NCBI RefSeq assembly: GCF_902497785.1
Contig: NZ_CABVHK010000019.1
Coordinates: 1 to 64,000, forward strand
Source: Pseudomonas fluorescens
GTDB taxonomy: Bacteria; Pseudomonadota; Gammaproteobacteria; Pseudomonadales; Pseudomonadaceae
Direction of reading: 5' to 3'
Length of the DNA: 64,000 bases
Shown piece by piece: positions 19,510 through 27,361 of this stretch. A program made the translations under genes and the position numbers. The notes beneath the pieces are model-generated. The model saw nothing but the letters and a program-made list of their open reading frames with translations. It was not told the origin of the DNA and did not search any database. Numbering within the stretch: position 1 is the first letter of the stretch; the number at the start of each line of letters is the position of its first letter.

Positions 19510-19752
19510 ATGAGCGACGACCTCAAACCACCCGACCTTGCCGCGTGGCAGCGCCTATTTGAAGACAAGACCTATTGGCAGCAATCCCCCGACGCGCATT
19601 ACGCGGCGTTGCTACGAGTCGCCGACGACTTGCTGGGGCAGGGCGCCATCGACCTCGATCAATGGCAGGCCCTTAAATCCAAAGCCGATCAATCCCACAA
19701 AGACTCGCCCGCCGTGAACGTCGCCAAAGAAGTCGACGACCCCGAGGCCTGA
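19510..19752 (+). CDS. Small acidic protein, 80 aa, unknown
   Basis: 80-residue soluble protein, mostly helical, rich in Asp, Gln and Trp (WQRLFEDKTYWQQSPDAHY, then a helix ending QGAIDLDQWQALKSKA). No known domain recognised. AGGAG lies just upstream of the start. It is followed after 10 bp by a second tiny gene, so the two are probably co-transcribed. Confidence 0.7.
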   Translation: MSDDLKPPDLAAWQRLFEDKTYWQQSPDAHYAALLRVADDLLGQGAIDLDQWQALKSKADQSHKDSPAVNVAKEVDDPEA

Positions 19753-19762
19753 GGAAACCACC

Positions 19763-19936
19763 ATGAAACCCCAATCGCCTGATCCCTCGGAACACCCCGA
19801 CGAACCGCGCCCGCCTGGCGAAGTCGAGCGCGACAATGACGCGTTGCGCCCTACCGATCCAACCCGTCGCAAGGACAGCGGCAAAGGCACCGACAGCGGC
19901 GAATCCACCGCGCAGGAAACTGCGAAGACTCCCTGA
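19763..19936 (+). CDS. Very small disordered protein, 57 aa
   Basis: 57 codons beginning MKPQSPDPSEHPDEPRPPGE and ending AQETAKTP. It is composed almost entirely of charged and Pro residues and predicted unstructured. GAGGAAA precedes the ATG; the gap to the previous stop is 10 bp and a strong hairpin follows 24 bp after the stop. Function unknown; coding is supported by the ribosome site and placement only. Confidence 0.55.
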   Translation: MKPQSPDPSEHPDEPRPPGEVERDNDALRPTDPTRRKDSGKGTDSGESTAQETAKTP

Positions 19937-19960
19937 CAGCATCTAGCGCAGAAACACAAA

Positions 19961-19986
19961 CGGCGCTGAACTTTGCTTCAGCGCCG
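19961..19986 (+). terminator. Hairpin terminator after the small-gene pair
   Basis: CGGCGCTGAA (19961-19970) and TTCAGCGCCG (19977-19986) form a perfect 10-bp stem with a 6-base loop. There is no T-tract, so it may instead protect the mRNA 3' end. Confidence 0.55.
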
Positions 19987-20273
19987 ATTGCTGCCCATTC
20001 AAAAAATCTGAAAGACCTGAGTGTAGGAAAGAGCATTGTGCTGACTTATATCGATACTTTGAAAGTGTCTGCCCGGCTTTAAAGTCATGTATCAACTCCA
20101 GCGTTATTGTTCTTTGTACAACTTGGTGTACAAGAATAATCGATCTTTATGGTCGAACCGGTGAGTTTCACAGGTGTATGTAAGTCATATTTAAGCCGAC
20201 GTTCAATCATTGTTCGCTAAATTTCATGTTATAGGCGCGGACATAGGCAAAAACTTCAACTAATATATCGCCC

Positions 20274-20337
20274 GTTCGCCCAGTGACGGGGCTCTTTACC
20301 AGTGCAAGGATTGCCGAGGCCTCTACACTGGGCGAAC
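20274..20337. promoter_or_regulatory. 12-bp inverted repeat ahead of the aminoglycoside phosphotransferase gene
   Basis: GTTCGCCCAGTG (20274-20285) and CACTGGGCGAAC (20326-20337) are perfect complements around a 40-base loop that has partial internal pairing. It ends 44 bp before the start codon. It could be a leader RNA stem or the trace of a mobile element; it does not fit the integron attC core (GTTRRRY). The surrounding 19987-20381 stretch is AT-rich compared with its neighbours and holds no other gene. Confidence 0.5.
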
Positions 20338-20381
20338 ACCTTCTATGATTGCGTAGCGCCTTGAATCACCGTATCGAGCAC

Positions 20382-21170
20382 ATGACATTGCAGATGCCAT
20401 TCGAAGTGCCCCGGGTAATTGCTCGATTTATTGGCGAAGCCGCCCTTGTAGCCGACGAAGTCGGTGAGTCTCCCTGTCACGTTTACGGGTTTACCCGTGG
20501 GAATGACCGCTTCTTTCTCAAAGCTTGCGCCGCAGTTTATGCAGCCACTACCTACAGCGTCTTGCGTGAAGCTCGCGTGTTGGAATGGGTAGATGCTCAT
20601 CTGTGCGTGCCAGAAGTTGCAGTCGTTGCCGAGAGCGCCGAAGGCGAGTTCATGATCACGCGCTGTGTTCCAGGGGAACCATTACAAGCACGCAGCCACG
20701 ATCAGGGCGCGGTGTTAGCGCTGTTTCGCGAGGCGCTCCGTCAGTTACAGGCAGTACCCATCGCTGATTGCCCGTTCGATGCAAGTGCTTCGTTGCGCCT
20801 GAAAGAGTTGGAATATCTGTTCGCGCGTGATCTGTGTGAGAAAGACTACGACTTTCAACAGTGGCCGAGCCTGAACACGCCCGAGGAACTGCTGGTCCGC
20901 CTGCACGCCACGCTACCAAGCGAGGAATCGGGGTTCAGCCATGGCGATCTCTGTGACACCAATGTTTTTGTTGATGCACATGACCAACTGCACTTCATCG
21001 ACCTGGGTCGTGGTGGCATCGCTGATCGCTGGCTGGATATCGCGTTTGTCCATCGTAACCTGCGGGAAAATGTCTCGCAGAATGTTGCGAACAAGTTTCT
21101 TGAAGAGCTGGGTGAGGCTGACCAACCTGTCAAACGGGGGTTTTTTGAACAGTTGGATGAGCTGTTCTAA
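20382..21170 (+). CDS. APH(3')-type aminoglycoside phosphotransferase
   Basis: 262-residue kinase-fold enzyme expected to transfer phosphate from ATP to an aminoglycoside hydroxyl. It has the catalytic loop FSHGDLCDTNVFVD (Asp in HGDL is the base, Asn binds metal) and the metal-binding IDLGRGGIADRWLDIAF. It ends in LDELF, as APH(3')-IIIa does in my recollection, and its length fits that group. The ATG at 20382 is chosen by family length; a TTG at 20349 is in frame. Codon use and AT-rich flanks suggest acquisition. It lies head-to-tail against a broken vgrG. Substrate range cannot be read from sequence. Confidence 0.82.
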   Translation: MTLQMPFEVPRVIARFIGEAALVADEVGESPCHVYGFTRGNDRFFLKACAAVYAATTYSVLREARVLEWVDAHLCVPEVAVVAESAEGEFMITRCVPGEPLQARSHDQGAVLALFREALRQLQAVPIADCPFDASASLRLKELEYLFARDLCEKDYDFQQWPSLNTPEELLVRLHATLPSEESGFSHGDLCDTNVFVDAHDQLHFIDLGRGGIADRWLDIAFVHRNLRENVSQNVANKFLEELGEADQPVKRGFFEQLDELF

Positions 21171-21189
21171 CAGTCTCTTTTGATCCGGC

Positions 21190-21394
21190 CGGTTGGACTG
21201 CTGGAAAGCTGCAGGAAAGCCGGTTTGTGCAGCAGGCTTTCGAGGTCCAGGGAGCGCTTTTAGCTGACCAGTTCCACCTCAAACACAAACGGCTGGCTGA
21301 TGGCTTCCCGACCTTGCAGGGACAGGACCTGAAAGTCACTGGAAAGGCCTTCGATGGTCAGGGCAAAGTGAATCTGATAGGCCGGCGCGAACAT
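21190..21394 (-). pseudogene. vgrG: vgrG remnant (N-terminal fragment with nonsense codon)
   Basis: From 21394 the minus strand encodes MFAPAYQIHFALTIEGLSSD then FQVLSLQGREAISQPFVFEV, the unmistakable N-terminus of VgrG, with a good ribosome site. It hits TAA at 21260-21262 (codon 45). VgrG-like coding resumes in the same frame (RSLDLESLLHKPAFLQL) and is lost near 21190, about 20 bp from the end of the phosphotransferase gene. The remaining ~600 residues of VgrG are absent. It follows hcp, the usual hcp-vgrG order. Confidence 0.85.
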
Positions 21395-21525
21395 CCTTTT
21401 TCCTCGTGCAGTGCTGCGGCGCTCGCCAGCACCCGGGCAGGGCGCTTGCAGGCGCGAACATTCTGGAGCGGCGTAAACAACATCGACCAGCAGAGCTGGC
21501 CGATGCTTGAAACGGTCGGCCAGAC

Positions 21526-22044
21526 TTAGCCAGCGACCGGGGAACGCCAGTCATCGGAACCCGAAGTACCGGATACTTCGTGGGTCCAGGTGATTTTGCG
21601 GTAGCTGAATTGCACCTCTTCCAGGTGCGTGAAGTGCGAGTTCGACGGGTCCTGGCAGTTGTGCATTTTGTTGTTGATGGCGACGATGATCGCGTCTTCC
21701 AGTTTGGTGGTGTAGTAGTGCTCCTGGGTACCTTGAGCCGAGGTGCGGAACCACTGGATAACGATTTCGCTCATGCGCTCGCCGGTAGTCAACGCCGCTT
21801 GCAGCAATGGCGAAGCCTTGTCGTAGACCTTGGTGATCACGACGGGCTGGTGTGTGCGCTGGCCGGTTGGTTGGCCGGATTGCGGGTCGCGCGGGATGAT
21901 CACGTCGTGGCTGAACGCCTGAATCATGACCTGGTCTTCATGACCTTCCTGGTAGGTGTTGCCAACCGAGTCGGCAGTGAATGCGCCGGCAGTGATCAGA
22001 CCTTGTTTTTCGCCAGTGACGGACATGTATGCTGGTGTTGCCAT
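21526..22044 (-). CDS. hcp: Hcp, type VI secretion tube protein (orphan)
   Basis: 172-residue Hcp that would form the hexameric inner tube of a type VI secretion system. Recognisable blocks are the N-terminal AYMSVTGEKQGLITAGAFT, EDQVMIQAFSHDVIIPRD, HQPVVITKVYDKASPLL and the C-terminal VQFSYRKITWTHEVSGTSG. No structural tss genes are in the window, so this is an orphan hcp that would feed an apparatus encoded elsewhere. AGGAGAG precedes the start, and a -24/-12-like promoter lies 70 bp upstream. Its partner vgrG is broken, so it may now work alone. Confidence 0.93.
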   Translation of the reverse strand: MATPAYMSVTGEKQGLITAGAFTADSVGNTYQEGHEDQVMIQAFSHDVIIPRDPQSGQPTGQRTHQPVVITKVYDKASPLLQAALTTGERMSEIVIQWFRTSAQGTQEHYYTTKLEDAIIVAINNKMHNCQDPSNSHFTHLEEVQFSYRKITWTHEVSGTSGSDDWRSPVAG

Positions 22045-22113
22045 GGATGCTCTCCTTGCTGAATAAATAAGGGTGCCCGGGAGGCGGTATCGCTCGGTGG
22101 GGAGCTGACCGTT

Positions 22114-22129
22114 ATCAAGGTCCGTGCCA
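22114..22129 (-). promoter_or_regulatory. Probable sigma-54 promoter of hcp
   Basis: On the minus strand TGGCACG-GACC-TTGAT: a perfect -24 box, correct spacing, and a -12 box with GA in place of GC. It gives a ~60-base leader to hcp. Sigma-54 control of hcp is established for type VI systems in Vibrio and Pseudomonas. Confidence 0.55.
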
Positions 22130-22176
22130 AAAGCACTGAAAGCTATTCAAATCAGGGTGTTGAAGTGGTTTTGGTT

Positions 22177-22336
22177 TTGCGCGGAGGGTTTCGCGCAACG
22201 ATCACTACGACAAGTGCGCAAGAACTTGCGCAGCACTGCGCAACTTCTTGCTCACTTGGCTGGAACCCCTCACAGGCCGAGCGATCAGCGCCGGAGCAGC
22301 ATCACCGACCGCAGCGATTGCGCAACTTCTTGCGCA
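22177..22336. promoter_or_regulatory. Cluster of TGCGCA palindromes upstream of hcp
   Basis: TGCGCAAGAACTTGCGCA (22215-22232) and TGCGCAACTTCTTGCGCA (22319-22336) are 18-bp inverted repeats; TGCGCAACTTCTTGC (22237-22251) is a partial copy and TTGCGCG...CGCGCAA (22177-22198) a looser one. They lie about 50-210 bp upstream of the -24 box, where a VasH/Sfa-like activator would bind. The rest of 22045-22490 shows no gene. Confidence 0.55.
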
Positions 22337-22490
22337 TCAAGGCGGTTGGCCATCACCGGCTGCCGGTCGTCTTGTTCGCGCAGAATCGCTCGCGGAACGG
22401 CTAGGGTGAGAAGTGCAACGAACTGCGCAGTCCGGTGGTCGAACTCAGCGCCGAGATGACTGAACATTCCCCGCATTCAAGGAGCGCGAC

Positions 22491-23168
22491 ATGAAAATCC
22501 TGATGGTTCTGACGTCCCACGATCAGTTGGGTGACACGGGTAAGAAAACCGGCTTCTGGCTGGAAGAATTCGCCGCACCGTATTTCGCTTTCAAGGACGC
22601 TGGCGCGCAGTTGACGCTGGTTTCACCCAAGGGTGGCCAGCCGCCGCTGGATCCGAAAAGCGATGAGCCTGACGCGCAGACCGCGGCCACCGATCGCTTT
22701 CGCAAGGACTCCGCCGCCCAATCCGCACTGGCGTCGACCGCGTTGCTGAGCAGCGTGAGGGCCGAGGATTACGACGCCGTTTTCTATCCGGGCGGCCATG
22801 GTCCGCTGTGGGATCTGGCCGAAGACAAGGTGTCGATTGCCCTGATCGAGGCTTTCAACGAGGCGGGCAAACCCGTTGCATTGGTTTGCCATGCGCCGGG
22901 TGTATTGCGTCACGTCAAAGGGGCGGATGGTCAGCCTCTGGTCAAGGGCAAACGGGTGACGGGCTTCACCAACTCTGAGGAAGAGGCCGTGCAATTGACC
23001 GATGTCGTGCCGTTTCTGGTGGAGGACATGCTCAAGGAGAAGGGGGGGATTTATTCCAAGGGGGATGACTGGGCGAGTTATGTGCAGACTGATGGTCTGT
23101 TGCTCACCGGGCAGAATCCGGCGTCGTCCGAAGCCGCGGCCGAGGCGTTGTTGGCGAAGTTGAAATAA
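22491..23168 (+). CDS. DJ-1/PfpI (Hsp31-like) class I glutamine amidotransferase-fold protein
   Basis: 225-residue soluble protein of the DJ-1/PfpI superfamily, closest to the Hsp31-like branch annotated as type 1 glutamine amidotransferase domain proteins. The nucleophile elbow is LVCHAPG (Cys near residue 137, followed by His), the acidic partner lies in YDAVFYPGGHGPLWDL, and the C-terminal part includes the TGFTNSEEEAV block. Members act as chaperones, glyoxalases or deglycases; which applies here is not visible. AAGGAG precedes the start. Confidence 0.85.
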   Translation: MKILMVLTSHDQLGDTGKKTGFWLEEFAAPYFAFKDAGAQLTLVSPKGGQPPLDPKSDEPDAQTAATDRFRKDSAAQSALASTALLSSVRAEDYDAVFYPGGHGPLWDLAEDKVSIALIEAFNEAGKPVALVCHAPGVLRHVKGADGQPLVKGKRVTGFTNSEEEAVQLTDVVPFLVEDMLKEKGGIYSKGDDWASYVQTDGLLLTGQNPASSEAAAEALLAKLK

Positions 23169-23172
23169 CCCT

Positions 23173-23242
23173 AAAAGATCGCAGCCCGCGGCAGCTCCAA
23201 CAGGCATTCCCCCGTAGGAGCTGCCGCAGGCTGCGATCTTTT
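23173..23242. repeat. GTAGGAGCTGCC / GGCTGCGATC palindromic repeat
   Basis: Inverted arms AAAAGATCGCAGCCCGCGGC and the mirror ending in GCCGCAGGCTGCGATCTTTT between convergent genes. It can serve as a bidirectional terminator. Confidence 0.8.
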
Positions 23243-24627
23243 TAGCGGTGATCTCCAAGCGCAGTAAAACATTCTTCAATCGACCGCCGCTGCGTCTCGG
23301 CATACAAGCCCAACTCATCAATCGTCGAGCGCCCCAGCGCTTTCTCAAACGCCTGCCGGTTCGAGTGCTCGGCGTACCGGGTTTGCGCGGCATCCCCCAG
23401 GTTCGACTGAAAAATCCCCGCCGCGCTGACCGGCAGGAAATCTTCGTACACCAGCGGTTCAACCCGCAGAAAACCACCGCTGAGCAAATCCTCCAGCGGC
23501 AGCGATTTAAGCGCGGCCGACCCCTGGCCTTTTTCCGTCACAAAATAGCGAAAGTACGCCAGTTCCTGTTGGCGCATGCCTTCAACCGTGTCAGGGAATT
23601 CGCTGAAGTGCTGCGCCATCAGCTCGTTGTAGCGTGCGGCGTTGCCTTCATTCGGGAAGTCCTTGAGCTCATCCCGCGCGGCATTCAGCAAACGGTCATA
23701 CAGCGCCCGCCCTTTGGGAGTGAGCGCAGCGCCACGTTGCTCGATTTCACCAAAGCGGGCGCTGTGGCTGCCGCGGCTGTCGACTTGATCGGTGAACGCG
23801 ACGGGCTCGTCCAGCGCCTTGAAACTGGTCTGGCGCAGCAGGATCGGGCATTGCCGGCGGGGCGGGCCCTCGATCACGGCTTTGGGGGTGATGCCATGGG
23901 CGGGCATTTGCGCCTGGACGATGTCGATGTCCAGCGTGCGCGGCGTCAAGTGGTTGATGTGCGGGCCCTTGAACGCTACAACGTCGGCGATCAGGCGATG
24001 CTGGGCGCTGAGTTGGCGGTACTGTTCGGCGGTGACCGTGGCGCTGTGGTGCCAGCGGAAGGTTTCCAGCGCCTGCTCGACGAAGTCTTGTGCTTGCGTT
24101 TCGGTGAGGCCGCCTTCGGTTTCGGCGTGCTCAATGAGTTCCAATGCGCGCTGCGTGAAGATCGAACGCCTGTCCAGTACCGACTGGGCAAAGGCACGCA
24201 GCTCCAGGTTTTCAATCAGTTCGAGGCGTAGCAGCGAGGTAAACACACGAAACGGGCTGACCTGCAACGCGGCCTCATGCACCGCGCGAAAGGCCGTCGA
24301 GTGCACCGGCACGCCGGCCGGGGTCAGGTCGTAATAGCCCACCGGCTGCATGCCCATCACCGAAAACAGTCGCGCGAGGGTGGCCAGTTCGCCGGCGGTG
24401 CCGACGCGGATGGCGCCGTGGCGCTCCATGTCCAGCCGCTGGATTTCGCCCGTGCTGTGCAACTGCCGGGCGACCTGAGGATCGCTCTCCAGCACATGGC
24501 GGTTGGTCTGTTCCACTAGTTCCATCAGCGCGCCGTAAAGCGGCACTTCCTCGCGGTACATGTCGGACATCGCTTTGGAGAAGCGTTGGCGGATCAGGTC
24601 AGGGCTGACATAGCTCGGTTGGCTCAT
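23242..24627 (-). CDS. hglS: 2-oxoadipate dioxygenase/decarboxylase HglS
   Basis: 461-residue Fe(II) enzyme of the DUF1338/VOC-like family. HglS converts 2-oxoadipate to D-2-hydroxyglutarate in the D-lysine route of Pseudomonas. Family blocks visible: HSTGEIQRLDMERHGAIRVG, VPVHSTAFRAVHE, FKGPHINHLTPRTLDIDIVQ (metal His) and the C-terminal FLRVEPLVYEDFLPVSAAGI. The start at 24627 has AGGAAA upstream; 32 codons of open frame precede it without signal. Length matches P. putida HglS. No other lysine genes adjoin it. Confidence 0.88.
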   Translation of the reverse strand: MSQPSYVSPDLIRQRFSKAMSDMYREEVPLYGALMELVEQTNRHVLESDPQVARQLHSTGEIQRLDMERHGAIRVGTAGELATLARLFSVMGMQPVGYYDLTPAGVPVHSTAFRAVHEAALQVSPFRVFTSLLRLELIENLELRAFAQSVLDRRSIFTQRALELIEHAETEGGLTETQAQDFVEQALETFRWHHSATVTAEQYRQLSAQHRLIADVVAFKGPHINHLTPRTLDIDIVQAQMPAHGITPKAVIEGPPRRQCPILLRQTSFKALDEPVAFTDQVDSRGSHSARFGEIEQRGAALTPKGRALYDRLLNAARDELKDFPNEGNAARYNELMAQHFSEFPDTVEGMRQQELAYFRYFVTEKGQGSAALKSLPLEDLLSGGFLRVEPLVYEDFLPVSAAGIFQSNLGDAAQTRYAEHSNRQAFEKALGRSTIDELGLYAETQRRSIEECFTALGDHR

Positions 24628-24735
24628 GAAGATTTCCTGGCGCGGTGACGTAAAGGATGGGCAAAAGATCGCAGCCTTCAAGCGCGCCGACAAACGAAGA
24701 ATCTTACGGACTTCATTCTGCAAAGGACTGCATCC

Positions 24736-25692
24736 TCAATGCATTCGCTGATCCTGGGGGCTTTCAAGGCGCTGGGATGCCAAAAACTCACGATACAACC
24801 GCGCCGTGCCCGCCGGCGCTTCGACCATGGGCATGTGCCCGATGCCGTCCCAGATTTCCACCCGCAAATCTTCGATGCCTTTGCTCCAGATCGCCACGCT
24901 GCTGACGTCGATCAAGCGATCCTTGCGCCCCCACAGCAACAGGGCCGGGCACTTGATCTCGGGCAGTTTCGGTTCCATCGGCGGGCTGGCGCGGAAGTCT
25001 TTGAAGATTTCTTCCAGCTCGTCCCTGGACTGTTCATAACGCTGGGCAATGGCGTCCAGCACCACGCCGGGCACCCAGGGTGGCTCCGCCATGGTCATGG
25101 CGTAGAAATAGCGGAATTCCTCTCGTGAGTGGATCAGGAACGGGTTGTGACCCCGGGCCAGGTGGCGCTCCATGTCGCTGGCTTCGGGCGCGGTGACGCC
25201 GGCCGGGTCGATCAGGGCCACGGACGCAATGCGCTCCGGGTAAGTCGCCGCCAGCCAGGCCGCCATGTACCCGCCCATCGAGTTGCCGACTACATGCACT
25301 TTCTCGACGCCGCAGACGTCGAGCAACTGGATCATCCGTTTGGCTTGCAAGGGAATGTCATAACCGCCGCCGGCCTTGAAGCCGGTTTCGCCATGACCGG
25401 CGATGTCGGGGATGATCACCCGGTAACTGCCGACAAAATGCCGGGCGAAGCGCAACCAGATATTTTTGTCGGCGCTGTAGCCGTGGAGCATCAGTACGCT
25501 GCTGGACGCTTCGTACGGCCCGCCTTGCCAGGTCGAGACGGTCATTTCCGCGATCGGTACGACGATTTTGTGCAGCCGATACAGCCTGGCCTCGGCCGCC
25601 ATGTTCAAGTCATAGAGCCAATAACCGATGGCCGGGTAGCTCAACCAGCTCCAGGCCACGAACACCGCAATGACGACAACCAGCAAAAGCAT
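24736..25692 (-). CDS. Alpha/beta hydrolase with N-terminal membrane anchor
   Basis: 318-residue hydrolase. A hydrophobic helix (residues 1-20, LLLVVVIAVFVAWSWLSY) anchors it. The fold has oxyanion region LMLHGYSADKNIW, nucleophile elbow VVGNSMGGYMAAW (Ser near residue 137), acid near CPALLLWGRKDRLID and catalytic His in DGIGHMPMVEAP. It lies 22 bp downstream of a Baeyer-Villiger-type monooxygenase on the same strand. Such pairs often convert a ketone to an ester and then hydrolyse it; that coupling is inferred from context. Confidence 0.85.
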   Translation of the reverse strand: MLLLVVVIAVFVAWSWLSYPAIGYWLYDLNMAAEARLYRLHKIVVPIAEMTVSTWQGGPYEASSSVLMLHGYSADKNIWLRFARHFVGSYRVIIPDIAGHGETGFKAGGGYDIPLQAKRMIQLLDVCGVEKVHVVGNSMGGYMAAWLAATYPERIASVALIDPAGVTAPEASDMERHLARGHNPFLIHSREEFRYFYAMTMAEPPWVPGVVLDAIAQRYEQSRDELEEIFKDFRASPPMEPKLPEIKCPALLLWGRKDRLIDVSSVAIWSKGIEDLRVEIWDGIGHMPMVEAPAGTARLYREFLASQRLESPQDQRMH

Positions 25693-25714
25693 CAGGCATC
25701 TTCCTCGTACGTGA

Positions 25715-27169
25715 TCAGGACAGAATGTGGTCGGCGGTTTTCAGCGCCCGGGTCAAGCGGTGATAGCTGAAACTGAACCCCGGAAACATCGCGATCACAT
25801 GACCGCTCTTGCTTTGATACCAGCTGTGACAGCCTCCGGACTTCCATACCGTGCGTTCCATCTCTCTGTGGATCATTTCAGTGTAGGTACGTTCTGCCTC
25901 GGGGCGAACTTCGATGCTGCGCAAACCCTGTTTTTTTAGCGTACGAATGCAATCGAGGATGTAGTTCATCTGCGATTCGATGATGAACAGCGCCGAGGTA
26001 TGGCCGATGCCGGTGTTGGGCCCAGTGACGATAAACAGGTTGGGGAAGTCCGGCAGGCTGGTGCCGAGGTAGGCGCGGGGATAGGTCGCCCAGACATCCC
26101 TGAGTTGCCTGCCGTTTTTTCCGCAGACCGGATAGGAAATCACCCCGTCGGTGGCGTCATAACCGGTGGACCAGACGATCAGGTCCAGGTCGATGTGCCG
26201 GCCGTCCTGAGTGACGATGCCGGTTTCGTCGATGGACGCAATGCCCTGTTCGCGGCTGTGCAATGTCACATTGGGGCGGCCGAGTGCCGGGTACAGGGTG
26301 CTCGAAACGATCACCCGCTTGCAGCCGATCGCGTAATCCGGTGTCAGTTTGCGTCGCAGTTCGGCGTCCGGCACTTGCCGTTTGAGGAAGCGCAACGCGT
26401 GTTGCTGGACCATGCGGATCGCCGGTTTTGAGTACTTGAAGGCGATCACTCTGGTTTCAAATTGCCAGTAAATCAGCCAGCGCAGCAGTTTGTACGCCGG
26501 TCTGAGGCCGAGCAGCCAACGCTGGAAGGGGCCGAAAGTGCGGTCGGCCCGTGGCAGCACCCAGTGCGGGGTGCGCTGGAACACATGCAAATGGTCGACG
26601 TCTGGCGCTATCGCCGGTATGACCTGGGCCGCGCTGGCGCCGCTGCCGACGATGGCAACGCGTTTTTGCCGGTAGTCGTAGGTGTGATCCCAGTTGTTTG
26701 TATGAAAAGTCCTGCCCTGAAAGCGCTCCATGCCCTCGAAGTGCGGAACCACGGGCTGGCTCAGCGGCCCGGTGGCGTTAATCAGAAACCGGGCGTGGAA
26801 CGAGCCCTTGCCGGCAGTGTGAACCGTCCAGCCTTTGGCATCGTCGTCCCATTCGATGCGCTTGACCTCGGCTTGCAGTTCCACCCGTTCGCGCAACCCG
26901 AAGTGGTCCACTATGTGATGGGTATAGCGATGCAGTTCGGCTTGATCGGCAAACATTTGCGTCCAGCGATAGGGCGCAAAGGACAGCGAGTAAAGCGGCG
27001 AGGGCACGTCAACGGCCGCCCCGGGGTAGGTGTTCTGGCACCAGGTGCCGCCGAAAAATTCCCGCCGTTCCAGCATCCGGAAATCGTCGATACCGGCCTT
27101 GAGCAAATTGATCGCCGCGCACTGCCCGCCAAAACCGCTGCCGATGATCAACACCTGAAAAGTGCGCAT
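25715..27169 (-). CDS. Baeyer-Villiger-type flavin monooxygenase
   Basis: 484-residue FAD/NADPH monooxygenase. The N-terminal FAD-binding motif is GSGFGGQCAAINL, the second nucleotide motif VGSGASAAQVIPAI, and between them the BVMO fingerprint FxGxxxHTxxW[DP] is met by FQGRTFHTNNWD. GGTWCQNTYPGAAVDVPS is also typical. It is expected to insert oxygen next to a ketone carbonyl; natural substrate unknown. It forms a two-gene operon with the downstream alpha/beta hydrolase. Confidence 0.88.
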   Translation of the reverse strand: MRTFQVLIIGSGFGGQCAAINLLKAGIDDFRMLERREFFGGTWCQNTYPGAAVDVPSPLYSLSFAPYRWTQMFADQAELHRYTHHIVDHFGLRERVELQAEVKRIEWDDDAKGWTVHTAGKGSFHARFLINATGPLSQPVVPHFEGMERFQGRTFHTNNWDHTYDYRQKRVAIVGSGASAAQVIPAIAPDVDHLHVFQRTPHWVLPRADRTFGPFQRWLLGLRPAYKLLRWLIYWQFETRVIAFKYSKPAIRMVQQHALRFLKRQVPDAELRRKLTPDYAIGCKRVIVSSTLYPALGRPNVTLHSREQGIASIDETGIVTQDGRHIDLDLIVWSTGYDATDGVISYPVCGKNGRQLRDVWATYPRAYLGTSLPDFPNLFIVTGPNTGIGHTSALFIIESQMNYILDCIRTLKKQGLRSIEVRPEAERTYTEMIHREMERTVWKSGGCHSWYQSKSGHVIAMFPGFSFSYHRLTRALKTADHILS

Positions 27170-27361
27170 GGGCCTCCTTTTTTATCGTTATTGATTAACC
27201 CGCTCTTCATGTATAGCCAAACTTTCGACGCCCGCCTGACGGCAATACGCTGGTATTCACCCCGCCAGCCGGTGATGGCTATTTGAGGTTGCCCTGTTAG
27301 ACTTCCACCACACCTGAAAACCCGGTGTCTGCAGGTTTCATTCAGTGGCGCAGAGGCTCAG

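Noticed and set aside
20274..20337. Integron attC site in front of the phosphotransferase gene
   Set aside because: The arms do not match the RYYYAAC/GTTRRRY core, and no integrase is nearby.
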